The translations under genes and the position numbers were made by a program. Below, piece after piece: positions 30,061 through 38,199 of a DNA stretch of 64,000 nucleotides. Location of the stretch: assembly GCF_030655415.1 (NCBI RefSeq), contig NZ_JAURVN010000004.1, forward strand, positions 372,001 to 436,000, in the 5' to 3' direction. The notes beneath the pieces are model-generated. The model ran no database searches and was not told the DNA's origin. It was given only the letters and a program-made list of their open reading frames with translations. The stretch comes from Herminiimonas sp. (GTDB lineage Bacteria; Pseudomonadota; Gammaproteobacteria; Burkholderiales; Burkholderiaceae). Numbering within the stretch: the first letter of the stretch is position 1; every line of letters starts with the position of its first letter.

Positions 30061-30372
30061 ATGACTAAATCAAAATTGATGACCGCACTGCTCGCCGCTG
30101 TAATGATGACTGCTGTCGTCGGCTGCGCTTCGACCTCAAGCAAAGAAGGTACAGGCGAGTACGTTGATGATTCGTGGATCACAACCAAAGTAAAAGCAGC
30201 CATCTTGAATGAGCCTACTTTGAAATCGGCTGAAATCAATGTCGAAACATTCAAAGGCACAGTTCAATTGAGCGGCTTCGTTAAACAAAAAGAAGATATT
30301 GCGAAAGCCGGCTCGGTTACTCGCACGATCAAAGGCGTGAAAGACGTCAAAAATGATTTGCGTCAGAAGTAA
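30061..30372 (+). CDS. BON-domain lipoprotein (OsmY-like)
   Basis: Exported lipoprotein of 103 residues. ATG 30061 follows GGAGAATAAAATC; a longer in-frame extension upstream crosses the structured leader and has no signal peptide. The lipobox is VVGC with the lipidated cysteine at 21. A single BON domain follows (DDSWITTKVKAAIL ... INVETFKGTVQLSGFV ... GVKDVKNDL). BON proteins bind membranes and help maintain the envelope, often under osmotic stress (family knowledge). It ends at a terminator and is likely monocistronic. Confidence 0.9.
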   Translation: MTKSKLMTALLAAVMMTAVVGCASTSSKEGTGEYVDDSWITTKVKAAILNEPTLKSAEINVETFKGTVQLSGFVKQKEDIAKAGSVTRTIKGVKDVKNDLRQK

Positions 30373-30376
30373 TCTG

Positions 30377-30410
30377 AAAAGGGAAACCACATAAGTGGTT
30401 TCCCTTTTTT
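30377..30410 (+). terminator. Rho-independent terminator of BON lipoprotein gene
   Basis: AAAAGGGAAACCAC pairs with GTGGTTTCCCTTTT around ATAA and is followed by more T. Confidence 0.9.
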
Positions 30411-30689
30411 AACATCAGCATTATTGAACCAAGCTCTACGAAGACGATGAAATTTAACGCGTCCTCACCTTCCCCGCACGCTCTAAATAGTCTCCGTATC
30501 TGTCAACGCATTCCCGGTCCAGCCGTTACTTGCTTTGTACTGGATACAAACCCGCACACACGAAATCAAGCAGCAGAATCGCTTTCATTAATCTGCATTA
30601 TGATTGCATTCTGATGATGTAATTTTCCGCGTAGATTTGAACGAATGTTCTTACGCATCATCTAAAATTTCTTCTATAAGGAAACCGCC
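30411..30689. other. Intergenic region before OmpA-family lipoprotein gene
   Basis: About 280 bp, AT-rich, no coding frame. It presumably carries the downstream gene's promoter; no pair of boxes with correct spacing was found. Confidence 0.4.
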
Positions 30690-31400
30690 ATGCGTAAATT
30701 AATGATCGGCAGCTTTGCTGCAGTATTGGCCCTCTCAGGCTGCGCCAATATGTCTCCAACTGAACGAGGTACGGCTCAAGGTGCAGGTATCGGAGCTGGC
30801 GTCGGCGCACTGATCGGCGGCGTAGGTGGCGGCTCGAAAAACATCGCAGGCGGCGCGGCATTGGGTGGCTTGATCGGAGCAGTAGCTGGTAACGTCTGGT
30901 CCAATAAAATGGAAAACCAAAAGCGCTCGATGGAACAAGCTACCCAAGGTACTGGCGTGCAAGTGACACAAACCGCAGACAACCGCTTGAAACTCGAAAT
31001 CCCTAGCGATATTTCATTCGCTACCGGCCGTTCGGATATCAATTCCAGCTTCCGCCCTATTCTTGATCGCTTCGCAACTGGCTTGGTAGACAATCCAGCA
31101 GCAACCGTTACTATCATCGGCCATACCGATAGCACCGGTAGCGATGCTATCAACAATCCATTGTCGTTCGATCGCGCATCACGTACTCGCGATTACCTCG
31201 CAGGTCGTGGCGTATCACCACAACGTATTTATGTTGATGGGCGTGGCAGCCACGAACCGATTGCCAGCAACGCCAATGAATCTGGCCGCGCACGCAATCG
31301 CCGCGTAGAGATTTATGTTGCAGAACAACAGCAGCAGCAACAGCCTCAACCGCAGCAATACCAACAGCAGCAGTATCAGCAATATCAACAACCACGCTAA
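30690..31400 (+). CDS. OmpA-family lipoprotein with glycine-zipper and Gln-rich tail
   Basis: Outer-membrane lipoprotein of 236 residues, similar in layout to YiaD. The lipobox is LSGC with Cys18 lipidated. Residues 30-68 form glycine-zipper segments (GAGIGAGVGALIGG; AGGAALGGLIGAVAG). Residues about 105-212 are an OmpA-like peptidoglycan-binding domain (IIGHTDSTGS, NPLSFDRASR, GRARNRRVEIYV). After it comes a tail at 212-236 made almost only of Gln, Pro and Tyr, which is not part of the fold. AAGGAAA is the ribosome-binding site. Confidence 0.94.
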   Translation: MRKLMIGSFAAVLALSGCANMSPTERGTAQGAGIGAGVGALIGGVGGGSKNIAGGAALGGLIGAVAGNVWSNKMENQKRSMEQATQGTGVQVTQTADNRLKLEIPSDISFATGRSDINSSFRPILDRFATGLVDNPAATVTIIGHTDSTGSDAINNPLSFDRASRTRDYLAGRGVSPQRIYVDGRGSHEPIASNANESGRARNRRVEIYVAEQQQQQQPQPQQYQQQQYQQYQQPR

Positions 31401-31437
31401 TTTCAGACGGCGAGTAAATTACTCGCTGGCTGATAGC

Positions 31438-31468
31438 AAAAAAGCCCTCAATTTTGAGGGCTTTTTTT
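31438..31468 (+). terminator. Rho-independent terminator of OmpA-family gene
   Basis: AAAAAAGCCCTCA / TGAGGGCTTTTTTT with a short loop. A 17-bp palindrome, GCGAGTAAATTACTCGC (31410-31426), lies just before it. Confidence 0.9.
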
Positions 31469-31510
31469 ATACTAATTATTCCTGGGCAAAGAGCGCCATG
31501 AATCCCAAGC

Positions 31511-32140
31511 TTATGGAATCGCCAAACTGGTGGATCTATAAATTACGACCAAGGCGCGCGACTCACCTGTAAGACTACGGCCGCGATGTGGCGTGCGTGA
31601 ATCGAAATACACACTATCGCCAGGCGACAATATCCAGGTTTTATTGCGCCCATCAACGATCGCTTCAAACTCTACTTCACCACTGAGAATGAACATGAAT
31701 TCTTCGCCCTCATGCTCAAAGCGCACGTCGCGATCAACCTCGGATGGGAACACCATGATGAACGGCTCCATCTGCTTGTGATGGCGCTTGTGTGCGAGTG
31801 CCGTGTAATCGTAGCCAAACGAGGTTGCGCCCTTGATGACCGATTCGCGCTGCCAGGAACGCACGACGCAGATCTCGTCGCTTTCGGTTGAAGTTTCCGG
31901 CTCGAGTAAATCGGCTACATCGGTATCCAGGATCTGCGCGATCTTTACCAATGTGCCTATCGGTGGAATGACTTTGGAATTTTCGATCTTCGACAAATAA
32001 CCTTTGGTAAAACCGGTCGACAACGCCAACTTGTCCTGGGTAAAACCTTTGGCAGATCGCAGTTTGGATATGCGCTTCCCTAACTGCAATTCAATTGCGG
32101 TAGCGGTCTCGTCTTTATTGGCGCTGATCTCTTCTGTCAT
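31511..32140 (-). CDS. XRE-family regulator with C-terminal cupin domain
   Basis: Cytosolic transcription factor of 209 residues. The HTH covers about 20-75 (LGKRISKLRSAKGFTQDKLA ... KGYLSKIENSKVIPPIGTL), and a cupin sensor covers about 125-200 (EHEGEEFMFILSGEVEF ... LSPGDSVYFDSRTPHRG). This architecture is used by repressors of catabolic and polyamine genes, with the cupin thought to bind the inducer. Its start overlaps the end of the DJ-1-like gene by 26 bp, so the two are co-transcribed. Palindromic sites at 32812-32850, between this pair and the transporter operon, are the obvious binding candidates. Confidence 0.93.
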   Translation of the reverse strand: MTEEISANKDETATAIELQLGKRISKLRSAKGFTQDKLALSTGFTKGYLSKIENSKVIPPIGTLVKIAQILDTDVADLLEPETSTESDEICVVRSWQRESVIKGATSFGYDYTALAHKRHHKQMEPFIMVFPSEVDRDVRFEHEGEEFMFILSGEVEFEAIVDGRNKTWILSPGDSVYFDSRTPHRGRSLTGESRALVVIYRSTSLAIP

Positions 32141-32768
32141 TCTTTACTTCTAATAGTATGGGTGGAAACTCACGAAGATTAGCCTGTCTAGCAGACGCGT
32201 ACTCCATGATCCGCGCAGTTTCCGATGCGTTTTTTGCATCGAATAATTTTTCCAAAAGATAGAGCGTGGTATCGATACAAAGCGAGACACCGCCACCCGT
32301 TATCACCTGCCCGTTATCGATAAACACGCCCTCGCGCACATCGATCTTGCTATAGCTTTTACGCATCGCATCAATCGGCGGGAACTCAGGCGCAACAACC
32401 TCGCGTTTGGTCGTCGCAAGCTTGTCATCGAGAACACCGCTGGCAGCCAGAATCATACCACCCGTACATACCGATGCTAAGAGCGTATCGCCTGCCAGGC
32501 GCTGGATAAAAGCGAGCGTCGCCGGATCTTGCGCTTGCTGAACCCAACACGGCCCACCCGTCACTATCAAAACATCCAAGGTCGGCGCATCGGCAACGCC
32601 AAAATCTGCAAGGACAGTCAATCCATTTGACAGCGCCACTGCTCCAGCCAAAGGCGCGACTGTGCAAATTTCAATTTCAGGCCGAATTCTGCGCGCCATC
32701 GACAAAACACCAAAGGTCGCCAGATCAATCGGCTCAACGCCGTCATAAATAAAAATTCCGAACTTCAT
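32115..32768 (-). CDS. DJ-1/PfpI family protein, isonitrile hydratase-like
   Basis: Cytosolic protein of 217 residues from the ATG at 32768 (MKFGIFIYDGVEPIDLA), preceded by AGGGATCTA. An upstream extension of 14 codons overlaps the regulatory region and is not used here. The nucleophile is C101 in SVCTGGMIL, with E12 near the N-terminus. The N-terminal YDGVEPIDL is shared by isonitrile hydratases and by the sensor halves of GlxA-type AraC regulators; C101 is also the active residue of Pseudomonas putida InhA as I recall. It has no DNA-binding domain, so an enzyme is likelier than a regulator. It overlaps the XRE-cupin gene by 26 bp. Confidence 0.85.
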   Translation of the reverse strand: MKFGIFIYDGVEPIDLATFGVLSMARRIRPEIEICTVAPLAGAVALSNGLTVLADFGVADAPTLDVLIVTGGPCWVQQAQDPATLAFIQRLAGDTLLASVCTGGMILAASGVLDDKLATTKREVVAPEFPPIDAMRKSYSKIDVREGVFIDNGQVITGGGVSLCIDTTLYLLEKLFDAKNASETARIMEYASARQANLREFPPILLEVKNDRRDQRQ

Positions 32769-32811
32769 ATTAGATCCCTTGAAAAATAATGGATAAAAAG
32801 CCAAAGCCACA

Positions 32812-32850
32812 ATGAAACATTTTATATTAATGTTTCATGGCATGAAACAT
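32812..32850. promoter_or_regulatory. Triple 9-bp operator-like repeat between divergent operons
   Basis: ATGAAACAT occurs at 32812-32820, inverted (ATGTTTCAT) at 32830-32838, and direct again at 32842-32850. The last two form a perfect 21-bp palindrome, ATGTTTCATGGCATGAAACAT. The position, 44 bp before the DJ-1/XRE start and about 170 bp before the transporter start, suggests binding by the XRE-cupin protein. Confidence 0.75.
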
Positions 32851-33018
32851 GCATGATTGAATATGTCGACAGATTTATTGGATTACATAGGTATTACAAC
32901 GCACCACCTAGTTGCAGCGCACCTGAAAATTGCGCTTCTTTTGTGCGAAGTTTCCTATTATGATTACTTTGTGTCGGCTTTTCGGGATTTTTTCCCTCAT
33001 TCATTCAAGGAAAAGAGC

Positions 33019-34329
33019 ATGGCACTCAATATAAGCACCGCGCCCTTGGGCGCTGTAAAGAAGGAAAAGGGTATTCGCTCAGTAGTCTTTGCCAGTGCGA
33101 TCGGCACAGTGATCGAGTGGTATGACTTTTTGATCTACGGCATGGCTGCGGCGCTGGTTTTTAACAAACTGTTTTTCCCGAACATCGATCCATTGCTGGG
33201 AACCTTGGCGGCACTCGGCACTTACGCCGTCGGTTTCCTGGCGCGCCCACTTGGCGGCGCACTATTCGGACATTACGGTGACCGCGTAGGACGTAAATCG
33301 ATCTTGATGTTGACGTTGATCTTGATGGGACTCGGGACGTTTTTTATCGGCCTGCTGCCAACCTATCAACAAGTCGGCATCTGGGCACCCATCATGCTGA
33401 TCAGCTTGCGTTTCATTCAAGGCATAGGCCTGGGTGGTGAATGGGGCGGCGCGGCAGTGATGGTGCTTGAGCACGCACCAAAACATCGCCGTGGTTTCTA
33501 CGGCAGCTTGGTGCAAGTCGGTTTCCCGCTGGGATTGGTGATCGCCACATTGGTATTTTCCGCAGTATCGAAAATGCCTGAAGAAGATTTGATGAGCTGG
33601 GGCTGGCGTGTACCGTTTTTGGTCAGCGCAGTATTGATTGTCGTTGGCATGTTTATCCGCTCGAACGTCAAAGAGTCGCCGGTATTTGAAGACATGAAAG
33701 CACGCAAACAAATCGTTAAAAGTCCGGTGATGGAAGTGATCCTCAAACATCCGCGTACCTTCGTCGCAATCGGCTTGAAGATTTCTGAAGTGTCATGGGT
33801 CTACATGCTGACGGTGTTCATGGTGGTCTATGCGACGACGACATTGAAACTTCCAAAGTCGCTGATCCTTGATGCGATTCTGATTGCGGCAATGGTCGAG
33901 CTGATTACGATTCCACTGTTCGGCTATTTGTCCGACATCATCGGTCGTCGTCCACTGTATTTTATTGGCGCCATCTTTACGATCCTGTTCGCCTTCCCGT
34001 TGTTCTGGCTTTTTGATTTGAAAACACCGGAAGCCATCATCCTGACTATCGTGGTTGCGATGAGCATGGGACACGGTTTGATGTTTGCACCGGAAGCGAC
34101 TTACTTCCCGGAACTGTTTGGTGCCAACGTTCGTTATAGCGGCGCGTCATTCGGTTTCCAGGTTGCAGCAGCGATTGGTGGTGGCTTCAGCCCGATTCTA
34201 GCCACTGCACTTGCCGGCTATATGGGTGGCACTGCGGGCGTGTCGATCATGTTGATCGTGCTGGCACTCATCACCTTGGTGGCGGCCTGTTTTGCCCGAG
34301 AAACCAAAGACGATGCCCTTCTTAACTAA
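33019..34329 (+). CDS. MFS transporter, metabolite:H+ symporter (MHS) family
   Basis: Inner-membrane carrier of 436 residues with about 12 predicted membrane helices. I chose ATG 33019, which follows AAGGAAAAGAGC; the frame is open upstream to 32857 but that part is not transporter-like. MHS features include the N-terminal SAIGTVIEWYDFLIYG, the loop GHYGDRVGRKS, RFIQGIGLGGEWGGAA and a second loop SDIIGRRP. Relatives (ShiA, ProP, KgtP) import organic acids, betaines or shikimate with protons; the substrate here is unknown. It heads the row that continues with RidA, MOSC and the reductase. Confidence 0.94.
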   Translation: MALNISTAPLGAVKKEKGIRSVVFASAIGTVIEWYDFLIYGMAAALVFNKLFFPNIDPLLGTLAALGTYAVGFLARPLGGALFGHYGDRVGRKSILMLTLILMGLGTFFIGLLPTYQQVGIWAPIMLISLRFIQGIGLGGEWGGAAVMVLEHAPKHRRGFYGSLVQVGFPLGLVIATLVFSAVSKMPEEDLMSWGWRVPFLVSAVLIVVGMFIRSNVKESPVFEDMKARKQIVKSPVMEVILKHPRTFVAIGLKISEVSWVYMLTVFMVVYATTTLKLPKSLILDAILIAAMVELITIPLFGYLSDIIGRRPLYFIGAIFTILFAFPLFWLFDLKTPEAIILTIVVAMSMGHGLMFAPEATYFPELFGANVRYSGASFGFQVAAAIGGGFSPILATALAGYMGGTAGVSIMLIVLALITLVAACFARETKDDALLN

Positions 34330-34348
34330 GCACTAAGGCGACTCAAAC

Positions 34349-34377
34349 TTGAGATTGGCATTAACAGCCAATCTCAA
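34349..34377 (+). repeat. Intercistronic hairpin, transporter / ridA
   Basis: TTGAGATTGGC and GCCAATCTCAA form a perfect 11-bp stem around ATTAACA in the 90-bp gap. No U-run follows, so it could set relative expression by RNA processing or partial termination. Confidence 0.7.
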
Positions 34378-34419
34378 ATTAGTCAGAACGATTTTCTCAA
34401 CAACATTGGATTAAAACTT

Positions 34420-34827
34420 ATGAGCAGCAAACAACAAATTTCTACGACCAATGCACCGCCGGCAGTCGGCCCTTATGCACAAGGCGTGACAGCGCTTGGC
34501 CTGGCATTTTGTTCGGGACAATTACCGATAGACCCACTGACTGGCGAAGTGCCGGATGGAATTGAAGCGCAAACCCGTCAATCCTTGTCGAATGTCGCCG
34601 CCGTTTTAACAGCCGGTGGATCTGGTATGGAACACATCGTCAAGACCACCGTGTTTTTGAAAAACATGGGCGACTTCGCAGTGATGAACGGCATCTACGC
34701 CAGCTATTTCCCTGGTGCAGTACCTGCGCGTTCAACTATCGAAGTCGCACGATTGCCGCGCGACGTGCTGGTTGAAGTAGAAGCGATTGCAGTGATCGCC
34801 AACGCTAATCAAACGGTGCTGCCATGA
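34420..34827 (+). CDS. RidA family protein (reactive enamine/imine deaminase)
   Basis: Small cytosolic trimeric protein of 135 residues. RidA proteins hydrolyse reactive 2-aminoacrylate and related imines to keto acids and ammonia. Family features are the N-terminal PAVGPYAQGVTA, FCSGQLPIDP, VKTTVFLKNM and the C-terminal VPARSTIEVARLPRDVLVEVEAIAV, which includes the arginine that binds substrate carboxylate. Its stop overlaps the MOSC gene start (ATGA), which shows translational coupling. Within this operon it is likely to clear an imine made from the imported compound, rather than to be the housekeeping copy; that is an inference. Confidence 0.93.
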   Translation: MSSKQQISTTNAPPAVGPYAQGVTALGLAFCSGQLPIDPLTGEVPDGIEAQTRQSLSNVAAVLTAGGSGMEHIVKTTVFLKNMGDFAVMNGIYASYFPGAVPARSTIEVARLPRDVLVEVEAIAVIANANQTVLP

Positions 34828-35318
34828 TCAAATGGTCAGACGGAAAATTGCTACACATACATATCGCACCGGCGGCTTCGTATGAAATGGAAGAGTTGCA
34901 GGAAGCCGAATTGATCGCCGGAAAAGGCATAGTCGGCGACAGGTATTTTCTCGGTAACGGCACCTACTCACCTAAGCCTGACGTGCGCGACGTGACCTTG
35001 TTCGACATGGATGTACTCGATGCATTGGCGCGCAACGATCCACCGTTACAGGAAGGCGCGATCCACTTGAGCGCTGCCGAACATCGCCGCAATTTATCGG
35101 TGCAAGGCGTACCGCTCAACCATCTTGTGGGCAAACGCTTTCGCGTCGGCGATGTAATTTTGCGTGGCGGTCGGCTTAATTTCCCCTGCAAATATCTGGA
35201 AGAAATTTTAGGCCGCCCACTCTTTCTGCCTTTGTATAACCGTTCAGGTTTGAACTGCTCGATTGAAGTCGGCGGTTTTATCCGGCCTGGTGCAAGTATC
35301 GAACCGATAGACGACTAA
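34824..35318 (+). CDS. MOSC domain protein, stand-alone
   Basis: Protein of 164 residues made of one MOSC domain. It shows GIVGDRYFLG, VTLFDMD, HRRNLSVQGVPLNHLVGKRF and the conserved cysteine C122 in FPCKYLEEI. MOSC proteins such as YiiM, YcbX and mARC carry a molybdenum cofactor on that cysteine and reduce N-hydroxylated compounds, taking electrons from a separate or fused flavin/Fe-S partner. The next gene, 13 bp away, is such a partner. Its start overlaps the ridA stop. Moco binding is inferred from family; the sequence shows only the cysteine and fold motifs. Confidence 0.9.
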   Translation: MIKWSDGKLLHIHIAPAASYEMEELQEAELIAGKGIVGDRYFLGNGTYSPKPDVRDVTLFDMDVLDALARNDPPLQEGAIHLSAAEHRRNLSVQGVPLNHLVGKRFRVGDVILRGGRLNFPCKYLEEILGRPLFLPLYNRSGLNCSIEVGGFIRPGASIEPIDD

Positions 35319-35331
35319 AAGTTAAATCACT

Positions 35332-36282
35332 ATGACAGCACGCATCATCATGAAGTTGATGGTTACGAATATCGTTCACGATACACCGACCGTCAAGATC
35401 TTCACTTTAAAACACCCTTTGCGCGATACGCTTCCTGTGCCCTCTGCAGGCGCACATGTCGACGTCCGTTTACCGGATGGGAAAATCCGCCAGTACTCGC
35501 TCTGCGGCGATCCTGCAGATGATTCGATTTATCAAATTGCGGTAAGACGTGAAGACGATGGCCGAGGTGGTTCGCGCTGGTTGCACGAGAACGTCGAGCT
35601 CGGCTCAATACTGCACGTCTCGGCACCACGCAATAATTTCCCTTTGGTCGCTGGTGCCAAACGCCATCTCTTTATCGGCGGCGGAATTGGGATCACGCCA
35701 TTCTCAGCGATGGTGCAGGCTGCGAAAGAAGCAGGCGAAGAATTCTTTGTTGAATACTGCGTACGGTCCAGCGTAGATGCACCACTCTTCGCGAAGTTGC
35801 GTGCCATGTGTGGCGATAGAAACTTGCGCGTCTGGGCGGGTGATCAAATACCAAAGCTACGCTTTGATGCCGCATCCATCGGCGCTCCCGTCGAAGGAAT
35901 GCATATCTATTGCTGCGGACCGAACAGCCTGGTCAATGCAGTGCGTGAAGCAACGGTAGATTGGCCTGAATCGCAAGTTCATTTCGAAGTGTTTGCAGCA
36001 ACTCTGGATGAAAACTTCAAGGCTGAACCGTTCGACATGAAGATCGCGTCAACAGGCGAAGTCATACGAGTGCCTGCCAATCAATCTGCTTTGGAAGTAC
36101 TGCGTGAGCGTGGATTCATCGTCTCATCCTCATGTGAACTAGGCGTGTGTGGTTCGTGCGAATGTGGCTATAAAGACGGCACGGTCATTCACAGAGATTC
36201 GATACTCGGCGTGTCTTCGCGGCAGGATCGCATGATGTTGTGCGTGTCGCGCGCACGCGTGGCTGTAACGGTTGAACTGTGA
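35332..36282 (+). CDS. PDR/VanB-type oxidoreductase (FMN, NAD(P)H, 2Fe-2S)
   Basis: Soluble electron-transfer protein of 316 residues, type IA phthalate dioxygenase reductase layout. The FMN domain has RQYSLCG at 53-59, the nucleotide domain GGGIGITP at 116-123 and YCCGPN at about 193-198. The C-terminal plant-type ferredoxin domain has ligands C268, C273, C276 and C304 (SCELGVCGSCEC ... MLC). Such proteins pass electrons from NAD(P)H to an oxygenase or other terminal enzyme. No Rieske oxygenase gene is adjacent; the only redox partner in the operon is the MOSC protein. A second ATG six codons in is also possible as the start. Confidence 0.94.
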   Translation: MTARIIMKLMVTNIVHDTPTVKIFTLKHPLRDTLPVPSAGAHVDVRLPDGKIRQYSLCGDPADDSIYQIAVRREDDGRGGSRWLHENVELGSILHVSAPRNNFPLVAGAKRHLFIGGGIGITPFSAMVQAAKEAGEEFFVEYCVRSSVDAPLFAKLRAMCGDRNLRVWAGDQIPKLRFDAASIGAPVEGMHIYCCGPNSLVNAVREATVDWPESQVHFEVFAATLDENFKAEPFDMKIASTGEVIRVPANQSALEVLRERGFIVSSSCELGVCGSCECGYKDGTVIHRDSILGVSSRQDRMMLCVSRARVAVTVEL

Positions 36283-36314
36283 CAGGCACAGAGTAAGCGC
36301 AAAGTAAGTCGACA

Positions 36315-36348
36315 AAAATAAAGCCGCCCGTAAAGGCGGCTTTATTTT
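36315..36348. terminator. Bidirectional terminator, reductase / Crp-type regulator
   Basis: AAAATAAAGCCGCC pairs with GGCGGCTTTATTTT around CGTAAA. The flanks suit both converging genes. Confidence 0.9.
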
Positions 36349-36369
36349 GCGCTAACGCTGCAAGGCTTT

Positions 36370-37221
36370 TTATCGGCCGTTCGCTACCAACAAACCATCA
36401 TATTCTTTACTCAGGCTGGTGTAGCACTCGCAGATTTGTTCTTCCAAGCCAGCTCTATCAACGATAGTGATTTGGCCGCGGCTGTAATGAATCAAACCTT
36501 CATCCTGCAATTTACGTGCGGCTTCAGTCACGCTTTCACGACGCACGCCGAGCATATTGGCAATCAGATCCTGCGTCATGCTGATTTTATTGGTCGGCAG
36601 ACGATCCAGACTCAGCAAGAGCCAGCGGCACAATTGTTGCACGATGGTGTGATGACGATTGCAGGCAACGGTGTGCGCCATTTGCGAAAACAGAGCCTGC
36701 GTAAAACGCAGCAGCAACTGTTGCAAAGGACCACCGCGTGCAAACTCTTCCTTCAAAGCCGAAGCCTTGATACGGAAGCCATAACCGGCGCTTTTGATGA
36801 AGGCGCGATTCAGCGATGCGCCGCCACCCATGACGATATCAACACCGACCAGTCCTTCGTAGCCAATAACGGCTGTTTCAGACGATGCGCCATCCGCAGT
36901 TTCATAAAGTAGCGAGACAATGCTACTAGTGAGAAAATAGGCGTATTGCATTTTCTCGCCAGCTTCGCAGATTGTCGTGCCAAAAGGCATTTCGACGAAT
37001 TCAAGATGCGGCAGCAAGCGCTCATAGTCGGCCGCCGGCAATGCGGCGAGCAAACCATTATGTTTGGGATTGTGACCATGCAAGCCTGCCAGCGCTTTAG
37101 GCGCGATCGGCAAGCGATTTGGCGCGATTTGTTCGCTCTTGGTTTTGAGCGCTGCAATGGCGTTGGAATTGATGACATGATGTCCAACAGCCTTGATACG
37201 CAGATTAGAGACTTGTGCCAT
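36370..37221 (-). CDS. Crp/Fnr family transcriptional regulator
   Basis: Regulator of 283 residues. I chose the ATG at 37221 (MAQVSNLRIKAVGHHV) because AAGGGG lies seven bases upstream; another ATG is seven codons earlier. An N-terminal extension of about 55 residues precedes the cyclic-nucleotide-binding fold (LLPHLEFVEMPFGTTICEAGEKM ... VIGYEGLVGVD). The C-terminal winged HTH (TQDLIANMLGVRRESVTEAARKL) covers about 200-255. It lacks the N-terminal cysteine cluster of FNR, so it is not an Fe-S oxygen sensor of that kind. It converges on the reductase operon but has its own promoter; a role in that operon is not shown. Confidence 0.9.
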   Translation of the reverse strand: MAQVSNLRIKAVGHHVINSNAIAALKTKSEQIAPNRLPIAPKALAGLHGHNPKHNGLLAALPAADYERLLPHLEFVEMPFGTTICEAGEKMQYAYFLTSSIVSLLYETADGASSETAVIGYEGLVGVDIVMGGGASLNRAFIKSAGYGFRIKASALKEEFARGGPLQQLLLRFTQALFSQMAHTVACNRHHTIVQQLCRWLLLSLDRLPTNKISMTQDLIANMLGVRRESVTEAARKLQDEGLIHYSRGQITIVDRAGLEEQICECYTSLSKEYDGLLVANGR

Positions 37222-37409
37222 GGGTATTCCCCTTGTAATCATTATTTCCGAGGCTTGATCATCACATCATCTGCGCGCCATAAAAATCAGCGCTTATCCC
37301 ATTTGCGTGTGAGAACACACTGACAAACCGGCAATAAGTGGCTATAGCACTAATTACCCAAAAGAAACTTTGCATTGATTTACCGCTCTTCTACCAGGTA
37401 GGCAATAAA

Positions 37410-37436
37410 AAATGGCCCGCAACAAGCGGGCCATTT
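37410..37436 (-). terminator. Rho-independent terminator of nrdR
   Basis: AAATGGCCCGC / GCGGGCCATTT around AACAA. On the minus strand a T-run follows, 24 bp after the nrdR stop. Confidence 0.85.
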
Positions 37437-37459
37437 ATATATATGCGAAGAGATCTCTC

Positions 37460-37930
37460 TTACTTAGGCGGCACCTTGCGCTCACTGCCGACTTCGGCGA
37501 TGGCATCTTGAAATTCAGCTACGTCCTCAAAACTCTTATAGACCGACGCGAAGCGGATATAGGCAATCTTGTCTAGTCGTTGCAACTCGCGCATCACCAG
37601 TTCACCAATTTGTCCGGAAACAACTTCACGTTCACCGCTGGACAATAGTTTTTGCTCGATACGATGTATCGCTGCATCCACTGCCTCGGCAGAAACCGGA
37701 CGCTTGCGCAAGGCAAGCTGCAGACTGGCTTGCAGTTTTTTTGGATCGAAGTCGGTACGGCTGCCGTTTTTCTTGACGATGACAGGCATCGTCAACTCTA
37801 TCCGCTCGTAAGTCGTAAAGCGTTTATCGCAGCTCACGCAACGACGTCGGCGACGTATGCTGTCGCCCTCTTCCGAGATACGCGTATCCAGAACTTGAGT
37901 ATCGTCGTGCTGGCAAAAAGGACATTTCAT
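37460..37930 (-). CDS. nrdR: Transcriptional repressor NrdR
   Basis: ATP/dATP-sensing repressor of ribonucleotide reductase genes, 156 residues. The zinc ribbon has C3, C6, C31 and C34 ([20 protein letters not shown]), and the ATP-cone domain covers about 49-139. It lies downstream of glyA on the same strand, a common arrangement, with a 269-bp gap containing a hairpin (AATGGCCTC 38082-38090 / GAGGCCATT 38111-38119). No nrd gene is in the window. Confidence 0.97.
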   Translation of the reverse strand: MKCPFCQHDDTQVLDTRISEEGDSIRRRRRCVSCDKRFTTYERIELTMPVIVKKNGSRTDFDPKKLQASLQLALRKRPVSAEAVDAAIHRIEQKLLSSGEREVVSGQIGELVMRELQRLDKIAYIRFASVYKSFEDVAEFQDAIAEVGSERKVPPK

Positions 37931-38199
37931 TGCGGTGCGCGGCCTTATGGATCGTCTTGTAGATCGTTATCTTGTAAATCGCTATTCCGGCGAAACCTTG
38001 AACACTCTCGGTTACTTTTACCGGTTCAAAAATACGACTGCAGATATATTAAATACCACTACTAGCTATCCAACATTCCAAAATGGCCTCATCCGGTTAT
38101 TCACCGCGACGAGGCCATTCTGCCGTACTTTTTCATTTTTATGAAAAAGTACTTTGCTACAAAAGCGCTTTAAAACCAAACCTTCAAATCAAACCGCTA

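Noticed and set aside
32857..33018. 54-codon N-terminal extension of the MHS transporter
   Set aside because: The ATG at 33019 has a strong ribosome-binding site and gives the usual family N-terminus; the extension is not transporter-like.
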